A DNA stretch of 10,740 nt from Chthonomonas sp. UBA6659 (lineage in GTDB: Bacteria; Armatimonadota; Fimbriimonadia; Fimbriimonadales; Fimbriimonadaceae): assembly GCA_002455425.1 (NCBI GenBank), contig DKKT01000060.1:1-10740 (forward strand), read 5' to 3'. Each line of letters starts with the position of its first letter. The first letter of the stretch is position 1. This document shows positions 1-6,557 of this stretch, piece by piece. The position numbers and the translations under genes were made by a program. The notes below the pieces were generated by a model, which made no database searches, was not told the DNA's origin, and saw nothing but the letters and a program-made list of their open reading frames with translations.

Positions 1-36
1 GGTGTGGCCTCTGGGCCGGCGCGGGGACGGGTCCGA

Positions 37-1044
37 TCAGAGCTTCTTCTTGCCCGTCTTCTGGGCGGCTCGCTTGGTCGCCGAACCGACCGAACCGCCC
101 TGCGCCGGAGAGATCGCATTGATCTGGAGCGCATCCATATCGTTCGCGCTCAAGAGGAATTTGCCATCGGCGGTGAACGCGAGCGGTGCACCCACGAACG
201 ATTGCCGCTCCAGTTTCGCGACCGGCGCGAACGTCACACAGTCCCAGACGATCACGGTCTGGTCCGACGAGCTGGTCGCGGCCAGACGCCCGTTGGGCGA
301 CATCGCAACCCGCAGGATCCAGTCTTTGTGACCCTTGAGGCTATTCATCTTTGTCCGGCTCTTGACGTCCCACACGATGCCGTTGCCGTCCTTGCCTCCC
401 GTCACCATCCGAGTCCCGGCGGCGTTGAACGCAACGTCGAGAACCCCCAGCTTCTGATGGCCGTCCACGCTCGCCACGAGGCTGCCGTCGCCGCTTTTGT
501 AGAAGTGAGTTCCGCTCCCGAGAGTCGCCGTGGCGAGCAATCCGCCCGGCATGAACGTCGCGCTGTAGACGTTCGCCCCTTTGCCCAGAATCTTGCGAAT
601 CGGCTTGCCCGAAGCCGTATCCCAAAGGAAGATCACGTCGTCTTTCCCCGTACTCATCAGCGTCTTCCCGTCGGCGGAGAAGTTGACCGCCTGGATGCCC
701 CGGACATGGGTATTGACGCGCGTGAACTCGCGAATCTTCGCGCCGTCCGCCAGATTCCAAAGCGTGATTCGGCCTCGCTCGTCGCCCGTCGCGAGAATCT
801 GTCCGTTCGGACTGAAGGCAACCGCGTAGGCAGGGTCAGGGAGTGCCGGGAGGACACGGATCGTCGTCCCGCTCGCAGCATCCATGATTCGAACGACCCG
901 GGTTTCGAGAGAAGCCGCAAAACGGGAGCCGCTCGGCGCAGCGGCGATCGCAACCGTCCGCAGGCCGTCGTAGGCCTTCACCCGGGTCACCGTGATCGGG
1001 CCGGGCGTGGCAAGGGCAAGTGTGGCGAAAATTGGGCTGAGCAT
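37..1044 (-). CDS. Seven-bladed WD40-repeat beta-propeller protein
   Basis: A 335-residue protein made almost wholly of WD40-type repeats, expected to fold as a seven-bladed propeller used for protein-protein contacts. Seven repeats can be read, at about residues 21-59, 70-101, 111-146, 156-187, 196-230, 235-272 and 279-311. Each has a 'V.FS.DG..L.TG..D..I.LWD' core; the clearest are 'AVAFSPNGQILATGDERG' (74-91), the FLWD at 139-142 and the GHKDW at 238-242. The N-terminus is a short hydrophobic stretch without Lys or Arg, a weak export signal at best. The C-terminus is a Lys-rich tail. I chose ATG 1044 because it follows an AGGAGG (12 nt away) and lies beyond the mutS2 coding region; the frame runs open further upstream but only as antisense to mutS2. 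No enzyme domain is attached, so the specific partner is unknown. It is divergent from mutS2. Confidence 0.85.
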   Translation of the reverse strand: MLSPIFATLALATPGPITVTRVKAYDGLRTVAIAAAPSGSRFAASLETRVVRIMDAASGTTIRVLPALPDPAYAVAFSPNGQILATGDERGRITLWNLADGAKIREFTRVNTHVRGIQAVNFSADGKTLMSTGKDDVIFLWDTASGKPIRKILGKGANVYSATFMPGGLLATATLGSGTHFYKSGDGSLVASVDGHQKLGVLDVAFNAAGTRMVTGGKDGNGIVWDVKSRTKMNSLKGHKDWILRVAMSPNGRLAATSSSDQTVIVWDCVTFAPVAKLERQSFVGAPLAFTADGKFLLSANDMDALQINAISPAQGGSVGSATKRAAQKTGKKKL

Positions 1045-1056
1045 CCTTTCTCTAAG

Positions 1057-1075
1057 TCCTCCTCGTTCTATTGTA
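1057..1075 (-). promoter_or_regulatory. Putative -10 box and ribosome binding site of the WD40 gene
   Basis: Read on the minus strand, TACAAT (1070-1075) is a five-of-six match to the -10 consensus. It is followed by GAGGAGGA (1057-1064), a strong Shine-Dalgarno sequence 12 nt before ATG 1044. A transcript starting about 7 nt past the -10 box would have a leader of roughly 18 nt. No convincing -35 box is visible. This is the only clearly Shine-Dalgarno-led start in the left half of the window. Confidence 0.45.
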
Positions 1076-1107
1076 ACGCTCTGCCCGGGACCGAGTTTCC
1101 GCGCAGG

Positions 1108-1113
1108 TACCCT
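1108..1113 (+). promoter_or_regulatory. TANNNT box 6 nt upstream of the mutS2 start (possible leaderless promoter)
   Basis: TACCCT is followed by GGATCG and then GTG 1120. A -10 element this close would place transcription initiation at or next to the start codon, giving a leaderless mRNA. No Shine-Dalgarno lies at normal spacing; the closest purine run, GCAGG at 1103-1107, is 12 nt away. There is no clear -35 box. The same geometry recurs before two other genes here. Confidence 0.35.
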
Positions 1114-1119
1114 GGATCG

Positions 1120-3456
1120 GTGCAGCACGCTCTCCACGTCCTCGAGTTCGACGCCGTGCGCCGGCTCTTGGCCGGGCACTGCGAGACGTCGCTCGGGGCC
1201 ACCTGGGCGGAGGAGTTGTGGCCCGTCTTCGAGGCACCCGAGGTCTGGCGCCTCCAAGCCGAAACCAAGGAGGCCGACGATCTGCTTTCTGGACTTACCG
1301 TCCCCTCGCTGGCACCCATCCGCGATGTCCGACGGGCAGTCGACATCGCGTCGAAAGGCTCGACCCTCGAGGGTTCCGTTCTTTACTCGGTCGGGGCGTC
1401 CTTGTGCGCCATGCGATCCCTACGAGCGGTCGTCCAGGCCCGCAGCGGCGCTTGGCCGCAGCTGTGGGTCTGCGCCGAATCCCTCCCCGACCTCAGGACC
1501 CTGGAGCAGAAGATCCTGGACAGCGTCGAACCGGACGGCGAGGTCCTCGACACCGCGAGTCCCGAACTCGGGCGGTTGCGCCGGACGCGAGCGTCCTGCG
1601 CCCAGCGCATTGCGGACCGAATCCAGGCTTACACCACCGGCAAGACCCGTGATTTGCTGAGCGACGGGGTGTTCACCCAACGCGATGGCCGATACGTCAT
1701 CCCCCTCAAAGCCGAGAATCGCGGCAAGATCAAGGGCATCGTCCACGATACGAGCGCCAGCGGCCAGACGATCTTCGTCGAACCGGAGGAGATCGTCCAG
1801 CTCGGCAACTCGCTCCGCGAGGCCGAGGCCGCCGAACGGGCCGAGGTCGCGCGGATCCTCGCCGACCTGAGTCGCCGGATCGGTCATGAGGCGACCGGCA
1901 TCGCCCGAGGCATCGAGGCCTCCGGCGCCATCGATCTGATCCTCGCCAAGGCGAGACTGGGCCACGCGATGCACGCGGTTGCACCGATCGAGTCGCAGGG
2001 GCATCGCATCTTCGTCGACAAGGCTCGGCACCCCCTCCTCGATCCCCAAATCGCCGTGCCGCTCTCGCTCGACGTCGGCAAGGATTTCGATGGCGTGCTG
2101 ATCACCGGCCCGAACACAGGCGGCAAGACCGTCGCGATCAAGACGGTCGGCCTCTTCGTCGCGATGGCGCAATCCGGACTGATGCTGCCCGCGAGCGAGG
2201 TTCGCCTCGGTCCGTTCAGCCAGATTTGGGCGGACATCGGCGACGAACAGAGCCTCCAACAGTCCCTGTCGACGTTCAGCGGTCATATCAAGAACATCTC
2301 CGAAGCGCTGCGAGGTCTCCGCCCCGGAGCGATCGTCCTCCTCGACGAACTCGGGGCGGGGACCGACCCCGCCGAAGGTGCTGCTTTGGCGAAGGCGATC
2401 CTCAGGGCGTTCCAGAAGGGGGGCGGCAAGATCCTTGCGAGTACCCACTACGGCGAGCTCAAAGTCTTTGCCTACAACCAGCCCGGCTTCATGAACGCCG
2501 CGATGGAGTTCGACATGAAGAGCCTTCGCCCCACCTACCGCCTAATCCTGGGAGCCCCCGGGGCGAGCCACGCGCTTCGGATCGCGGAACGGTACGGGAT
2601 TTCGAAGGAGATCGCCGAAGAGGCCCGGGGTGGCCTGGGGGTGGAGCAACAGGACATCACACGGATGCTTGAGAAGCTCGAGCAAGCCCAGCGACAAGCC
2701 CAGCGCGCCCAGAGCGATGCCGACCGGCTGAGCGCGTCGCTCAAGAAACTTGAGGACGAAACCGCCCTCAAACTCGCCGAAGCCGACGAAATCCGCCGCA
2801 CGGCCAGGGCGAAAGCCGCCGAAACCCTTGAGAGCACGCTGCGGGAACTTCGCCTTGAAGCCACCGAAATCTTCGAGAATCTCAAGTCGAAAGGAGTCGG
2901 GAGCAAGGCGCTCGAGGACGCCCGCTCCCGGCTCAAGGAACTCCAAGAAGTCGGTGCCGACGTGGCCGGCGAGTTCCGGCCAGAAAAGAGAAAGTCCAAG
3001 GCCATTTCCCTATCCAAAGGCGATGCGGTTCGCGTCGACGGCTATACCCAGGCCGGCACGGTCTTAGCCGATCCACGTGATGGCAAAGTACAGGTTCAGA
3101 TAGGAATCCTTAAGATGACTCTGCCGATCGACCAACTGGTTCCGGTACCGACCGCTACGACAAAGGCTCCGAAGGCCAAGTCGAGCCTCGGCTTCCAAAA
3201 GGCTCAGACGGCATCGCTCGAGCTCAGTTTGCGTGGCGTGCGAGCCGAGGACGCGGAAGTCCTTCTCGATCGCTTCTTGGATGACGCGATCCTCGGAGGG
3301 CTCCCGAGTGTCCGAATCGTTCACGGCAAGGGCGAGGGCATCCTCCGCAAGCTGACCCGCGATGTGCTTCGTCGCCATGCTGGAGTTCAATCGTTTCGCG
3401 ATGGCGAAGCCGCCGAGGGCGGCCAAGGCGTCACGATCGCCACTTTCAAGGCATAA
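1120..3456 (+). CDS. mutS2: MutS2 family ATPase/Smr-domain protein (endonuclease MutS2)
   Basis: A 778-residue MutS2, the usual family length. The start is GTG 1120: it gives 'QHALHVLEFDAVRRLL', the standard MutS2 opening, while the open frame further upstream is unrelated and antisense to the WD40 gene. The lever/clamp region lies at about 1-300. The ATPase holds Walker A GPNTGGKT (330-337), the signature loop QSLSTFSGH (381-389), Walker B LLDELGAGTDP (407-417) and STHYGELK (441-448). A charged coiled coil follows (about 508-605), then a KOW-like beta stretch (about 630-680) and a C-terminal Smr domain (about 698-778) with HGKGEG at 735-740. The usual LDLR motif of Smr reads LSLR (702-705), so Asp is replaced by Ser. 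Members of this family suppress homologous recombination by acting on branched DNA and, in Bacillus, also act on collided ribosomes. The mismatch-recognition domain of MutS is absent, as expected. The zinc-ribbon gene follows after 62 bp on the same strand. Confidence 0.95.
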   Translation: MQHALHVLEFDAVRRLLAGHCETSLGATWAEELWPVFEAPEVWRLQAETKEADDLLSGLTVPSLAPIRDVRRAVDIASKGSTLEGSVLYSVGASLCAMRSLRAVVQARSGAWPQLWVCAESLPDLRTLEQKILDSVEPDGEVLDTASPELGRLRRTRASCAQRIADRIQAYTTGKTRDLLSDGVFTQRDGRYVIPLKAENRGKIKGIVHDTSASGQTIFVEPEEIVQLGNSLREAEAAERAEVARILADLSRRIGHEATGIARGIEASGAIDLILAKARLGHAMHAVAPIESQGHRIFVDKARHPLLDPQIAVPLSLDVGKDFDGVLITGPNTGGKTVAIKTVGLFVAMAQSGLMLPASEVRLGPFSQIWADIGDEQSLQQSLSTFSGHIKNISEALRGLRPGAIVLLDELGAGTDPAEGAALAKAILRAFQKGGGKILASTHYGELKVFAYNQPGFMNAAMEFDMKSLRPTYRLILGAPGASHALRIAERYGISKEIAEEARGGLGVEQQDITRMLEKLEQAQRQAQRAQSDADRLSASLKKLEDETALKLAEADEIRRTARAKAAETLESTLRELRLEATEIFENLKSKGVGSKALEDARSRLKELQEVGADVAGEFRPEKRKSKAISLSKGDAVRVDGYTQAGTVLADPRDGKVQVQIGILKMTLPIDQLVPVPTATTKAPKAKSSLGFQKAQTASLELSLRGVRAEDAEVLLDRFLDDAILGGLPSVRIVHGKGEGILRKLTRDVLRRHAGVQSFRDGEAAEGGQGVTIATFKA

Positions 3457-3518
3457 GGCCCAAACCGGCAACGGTGCGGTGTGGAGTCGACTCGGATCGA
3501 CCGACGATCTGGAAACGG

Positions 3519-3800
3519 ATGCAGAACCTCCAATCGCCGATCCGACGCCTTCGACAGCGCCACCTCAAGTTATGCCCGCTCTGTGGTACGGTGAGCGCCC
3601 GTCGCCGGACCGACTGTGCGGTTTGCGGCTGGCATGGGCGATTCGATCATGACCCCGAACGGATTTCCGACGGTGTTCGCGACATCGTCGATCACTGTCC
3701 GGAGCTGGTTCGAGTGCTGACACCCCCCAAAAGGCCCGGGCCATGGGCACGTCTTCGGCGTGCGCTCGGCCTCGATCGCGGTTTCGACGTCCGGACGTGA
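3519..3800 (+). CDS. Small double-CXXC zinc-ribbon protein
   Basis: A predicted protein of 93 residues. A basic N-terminus (RRLRQRH, residues 9-15) leads into CPLCG (19-23) and CAVCGWHG (33-40), two CXXC knuckles 10 residues apart that should bind one zinc ion. An acidic stretch 'FDHDPERISDGVRDIVDHCPEL' runs over about 42-63, and a basic C-terminal tail rich in Arg and Leu ends the protein. The CxxC-GWHG-x-FDHDPE arrangement looks like a small conserved family of unknown function. ATG 3519 was chosen because it sits just before the zinc ribbon with a weak GGAAACGG upstream; an in-frame GTG at 3474 would add 15 residues. It lies between mutS2 and the Anbu gene on the same strand, so co-transcription with mutS2 is plausible. 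It could bind nucleic acid or act as a small protein adaptor; no catalytic motif is seen. Confidence 0.72.
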   Translation: MQNLQSPIRRLRQRHLKLCPLCGTVSARRRTDCAVCGWHGRFDHDPERISDGVRDIVDHCPELVRVLTPPKRPGPWARLRRALGLDRGFDVRT

Positions 3801-3826
3801 GCGCTTTGGCGGCCTGAGGCCCGTCC

Positions 3827-3832
3827 TATCTT
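3827..3832 (+). promoter_or_regulatory. TANNNT box 5 nt upstream of the Anbu start (possible leaderless promoter)
   Basis: TATCTT is followed by CGAGC and ATG 3838. No Shine-Dalgarno precedes the ATG at normal spacing; the only GAGG is about 18 nt away. An interrupted palindrome, GGCCT-G-AGGCC (3811-3821), sits just upstream of the box where a regulator could bind, although it could be chance in GC-rich DNA. Spacing to the start codon fits a leaderless transcript. Confidence 0.33.
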
Positions 3833-3837
3833 CGAGC

Positions 3838-4581
3838 ATGTCGTTTTGTCTGGGAATCACGGTGCGCGAAGGTCTTGTCGCGATTGCCGATACTCGAATC
3901 ATCTCCGGCAACGAGGTCGTGGTTGCGCGGAAAATGCGCACATTCAACCTCGGGACAATGAGCTTCTTCGTCCTATGCTCGGGCCTGCGGTCGGTGAGCG
4001 ATAAGGTCCTGACCTACTTCGAAGAGCGGCTCCTCGGCCTCGAAGGCCCTTACGACCGCCTTTTCAAAGTCGTCAACGCCCTTGCCGAACACATTCGCGA
4101 CGTAGCGCGGGAAGATCGCCTCGCGCTGATCGAAGGTGGGCTCCAGTTCAACACGCACCTCCTCGTCGGAGGCCAGTGTGCGTCGGATCGCGCCCACCAC
4201 CTCTATCTCGTCTATCCCGAAGGTAACTGGGTCGAAGTTTCTGAGGAGAGTCCTTACCAAATCATTGGAAGCCCTGGCTACGGCAAGCCGCTCCTCGACC
4301 GGACCCTCGAGTTCGATGACCCAATGAAGTTTGCCTTCAAGGTCGGGTGCCTCGCGTTCGATTCGACAAGGGTCAGCGCTGCAGACGTGGACTTTCCGAT
4401 TGACGTGGCGCTCTACCCTCGGGACAGTTTCCACGTCGTGGCCCACCGATTCCAGGAGGCGGACATGCACAAGGTCACCCATTGGTGGCAAAGCCGCCTA
4501 CGGCAGTCCGTCAACGGACTGCCGTCGCAGTGGCTTGAGGCTCTTTTCGAGCAGGTCGCGCCCGAGCGGATGCCGACCTGA
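3838..4581 (+). CDS. Anbu-type proteasome-like protease with N-terminal Ser
   Basis: A 247-residue protein of the predicted proteasome-type protease (Anbu, COG3484-like) family. Anbu is an N-terminal-nucleophile hydrolase thought to be ancestral to HslV and the proteasome beta subunit. Family features seen are 'LVAIADTR' (13-20, with Asp18 and Arg20 matching proteasome Asp17 and Arg19), Lys32 at about the place of proteasome Lys33, 'LLVGGQ' (108-113), 'LYLVYPEGNWVEV' (122-134), 'GYGKPLLDRTL' (147-157) and 'LAFDSTR..AADVDFPIDV' (172-190). The start gives MSFCLGI where Anbu normally reads MTYCxG, so the nucleophile after Met removal would be Ser instead of Thr. ATG 3838 is fixed by that alignment. 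Anbu genes are often linked to alpha-E, transglutaminase-like and ATP-grasp genes; none is present here. The 3' end contains a perfect palindrome (4500-4525). The gene ends 1 bp from the convergent secreted-protein gene. Activity and substrate are unknown. Confidence 0.85.
   Translation: MSFCLGITVREGLVAIADTRIISGNEVVVARKMRTFNLGTMSFFVLCSGLRSVSDKVLTYFEERLLGLEGPYDRLFKVVNALAEHIRDVAREDRLALIEGGLQFNTHLLVGGQCASDRAHHLYLVYPEGNWVEVSEESPYQIIGSPGYGKPLLDRTLEFDDPMKFAFKVGCLAFDSTRVSAADVDFPIDVALYPRDSFHVVAHRFQEADMHKVTHWWQSRLRQSVNGLPSQWLEALFEQVAPERMPT
4500..4525 (-). terminator. Perfect 12-bp inverted repeat in the Anbu coding end; possible terminator of the convergent gene
   Basis: ACGGCAGTCCGT (4500-4511) and ACGGACTGCCGT (4514-4525) are exact reverse complements separated by CA, so an RNA could form a 10-11 bp stem with a small loop. 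The repeat encodes the conserved 'RQSVNGLPS' region of Anbu. For the minus-strand secreted-protein gene ending at 4583 it lies 58 nt past the stop, a reasonable terminator position, but no U-run follows on that strand (only CTTT). It is therefore a terminator-like or mRNA 3'-end-stabilising structure rather than a canonical intrinsic terminator. Confidence 0.4.
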
Positions 4582-4582
4582 C

Positions 4583-6376
4583 CTACCGGTAGATCGCCTT
4601 GATCGTCCGATCCGACGTCATCGGTAACTTGAGCATCGACTTCGTGGTCCCCGAGTTCGGTCCCGTGACCTCCCAGTGATCGAAGGTGTATGCCCCGGCC
4701 GTATCGGGTGCCTTGACGAAGATCAGGGTCCGATCCGCATAGCTTCGAAGCATCGGGGTAGTGCCGTCGCTCAATCCCCTGCCGTCGACCGTGGTCTTGA
4801 AGACCAGATTGAGCGACGTGCCCCCCACGGTCTGCGCAGAGATGTTCGCGTGACGGTAGACCTGCGGCGTCCAACTCGTGATCCACGTGCGCCAGACATC
4901 CGCCGAGTCGGCGTACATGCCGACGCCCCAGAACGTGAGGCCATCGGCGGGATCGACCTGAATCCCGAAGTAGTCGCCCCAGCGCCCTCCGTTGTATCCG
5001 GACAGGCCGACCTTCGCCGGCGCAAGCGCGCCGACGTTGCCGGCCGCGTCTGCCTTCTTCCGTCCGGTCGAGTACACCCCGGGGTACTCCAGCGAACTCG
5101 AGGCTCCCGTCAGAAGCCCCATGTCCATGAATTCGTTGAGCGCGACGACGGGGAAGAGCATCCATTGGGTGGCGTTCGTCACGTTACCGGCTTGAACGAG
5201 ATTGGGGGACCCCGAGGTCGGCCAGGAACTCATGTCGAACTCGTACCATCGCCCTGCGGAACGGGTGCCCGAGCCTCCGGCGGAAACCGCATGCGAGGTG
5301 ACGAGCCTGCCGTTGCGGAAGTACACGTTCATGAGGCGCCCGTCGAGGCTGTCGATCGTCGAACCCGTGCCGAGCTGGGGCGCTCCGGAAAACGCGTAGC
5401 TGAAGGGAGGCACTGCCACGTCGAAGGAGTGCAGGGTCGGCGAGGTGATGACGTTGCGGATTGCCTGGAGACGGATCGTGGCGGAGTTCATATCGCTCGC
5501 GAAGTAGGCCGTGTTCGGTGACGTCGCGTTCGTTGCCATCTGGGCGGCTTGGACGCTACCGACCGATGTGTCGACGAAATCCGTGAACGTGGTCGGGGAC
5601 CCGGTCAGCAGGGGAGCGAGCGGGAAGCAGCGGAAGAAGGCCCCGCCCCAGGAGTTGTCCCCGAGCCGAAACAGGTTTCCCGTGATGTAGACCGCGTTCT
5701 GATCGACCCCAAGGCCGGGATAGTCGACCCAGTAAGCTCCCCCTGGGAGGATCTTCTTGGAGTCGGTTTTGTACAAGTACCACGTCCCGTTCGGGTCGCT
5801 ATCATCGGAAACCGCGATATCGACGAAGCTGTTGTTGGCGAAGTCTGTCTCGAGTACGACGACGATGAACCGCCCGGATCGGGCGTCGTAAAGGCACTTG
5901 GGGTCGAACGTGAAACCCCCTGCTCCGACCGGAACGAAGAAGCCTTGGGGCTCCTGGTTCCCGAGCCAGCGAAGGTACTGTTGCGCTCCCGATTTGGTAT
6001 AGAACGCGATCTTCATGTTGGTCGTTTCGACGATGTGGTTCGGACCGACGGCGATCGTACAGTCGGAGGGGCGCCAGGCGTCCTGAACGATTCCGGGGAA
6101 CCGGGTCCCGGCGAAGGAGCGCTGCTCGCCGGTGACGCCACCGGGCACGATGGTGCTCGGCGGAAGGGTGGGCTTACCGGTTTTTGCCAACGATGGGTTT
6201 TCAGGCTTGAACCGATCGCCCCCGATCCGGAACTTGCTGATCGGATCGCCGACCCGCGTGTCGATCTTCCCCGCCTGCGTCGTGTAGCCTCTCGAATCCG
6301 GAAACTGAATGTCGATCTGAGCCTGGACGCTCACCGTACACAGCGCGCCCAAGAGCGCCAACACCTTCCATTTCAT
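4583..6376 (-). CDS. Secreted protein with C-terminal InlB-B-repeat-like domain
   Basis: A 597-residue exported protein. The N-terminus MKWKVLALLGALCTVSVQAQ is a classic Sec signal peptide with probable cleavage after VQA (residue 19); the Cys in it does not form a lipobox. The mature part has motifs I associate with a widespread group of large secreted bacterial proteins of unknown function: 'PSDCTIAVGPNHIVE' (103-117), 'DPKCLYDARSGRFIVV' (158-173), 'DIAVSDDSDPNGTWYLY' (187-203), 'WVDYPGLGVDQNAVYIT' (216-232) and 'RWGDYFGIQVDPADGLTFW' (465-483). Their alternating beta pattern suggests a propeller-like fold. The last 89 residues (509-597), ending 'FDHWEVTGPNSGTT...LPMTSDRTIKAIYR', resemble the divergent InlB B-repeat (bacterial repeat) domain found in surface proteins. 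No enzyme motif is seen. ATG 6376 follows TGAGGT (6385-6390) at 8-nt spacing. It is divergent from the propeller/Ig gene and convergent with Anbu, with one base between stops. Probable role: cell-surface or extracellular, substrate unknown. Confidence 0.8.
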   Translation of the reverse strand: MKWKVLALLGALCTVSVQAQIDIQFPDSRGYTTQAGKIDTRVGDPISKFRIGGDRFKPENPSLAKTGKPTLPPSTIVPGGVTGEQRSFAGTRFPGIVQDAWRPSDCTIAVGPNHIVETTNMKIAFYTKSGAQQYLRWLGNQEPQGFFVPVGAGGFTFDPKCLYDARSGRFIVVVLETDFANNSFVDIAVSDDSDPNGTWYLYKTDSKKILPGGAYWVDYPGLGVDQNAVYITGNLFRLGDNSWGGAFFRCFPLAPLLTGSPTTFTDFVDTSVGSVQAAQMATNATSPNTAYFASDMNSATIRLQAIRNVITSPTLHSFDVAVPPFSYAFSGAPQLGTGSTIDSLDGRLMNVYFRNGRLVTSHAVSAGGSGTRSAGRWYEFDMSSWPTSGSPNLVQAGNVTNATQWMLFPVVALNEFMDMGLLTGASSSLEYPGVYSTGRKKADAAGNVGALAPAKVGLSGYNGGRWGDYFGIQVDPADGLTFWGVGMYADSADVWRTWITSWTPQVYRHANISAQTVGGTSLNLVFKTTVDGRGLSDGTTPMLRSYADRTLIFVKAPDTAGAYTFDHWEVTGPNSGTTKSMLKLPMTSDRTIKAIYR

Positions 6377-6384
6377 TCGCTACA

Positions 6385-6390
6385 ACCTCA
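6385..6390 (-). promoter_or_regulatory. Shine-Dalgarno of the 597-residue secreted protein
   Basis: Read on the minus strand, TGAGGT lies 8 nt before ATG 6376 and contains the GAGGT core of the Shine-Dalgarno. It supports this start, which also gives a well-formed signal peptide. A possible -10 (TAAGCT, 6408-6413) lies upstream, but with no -35 box it is weak. Confidence 0.55.
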
Positions 6391-6467
6391 CAAGCAAGAG
6401 TGCAATCAGCTTACACCAGCATCGGTCGGCAAACCAAATCGGGCTCGGGAGCGCGGGGGGATGGGCC

Positions 6468-6473
6468 GATAAT
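6468..6473 (+). promoter_or_regulatory. Putative -10 box for the propeller/Ig-repeat gene
   Basis: GATAAT matches five of six bases of TATAAT in the intergenic region between the two divergent secreted-protein genes. Transcription would begin near 6480-6482. That gives either a near-leaderless mRNA using ATG 6483 or a leader of about 77 nt to ATG 6558. No good -35 is present. Confidence 0.3.
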
Positions 6474-6557
6474 CCTGACAGGATGCCGATTACCGACGTA
6501 CTCATCCCGGCAAGCTTGATTGGCCGACGGTCGACCGAGACCGGGAACTCAAACCTC

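Noticed and set aside
4..1119. Upstream extension of the mutS2 reading frame
   Set aside because: It is antisense to the WD40 gene, and homology to MutS2 begins exactly at GTG 1120.
1420..2448. Long minus-strand open frame of about 340 codons inside mutS2
   Set aside because: It is antisense to invariant MutS2 ATPase motifs, and its translation is Arg/Asp/Gly-rich without domains; this is a common effect of GC-rich codon bias.
4676..6472. Two long plus-strand open frames opposite the 597-residue secreted protein
   Set aside because: Their translations are low-complexity Arg/Gly/Val sequences, while the minus strand carries a clear signal peptide, Shine-Dalgarno and family motifs.
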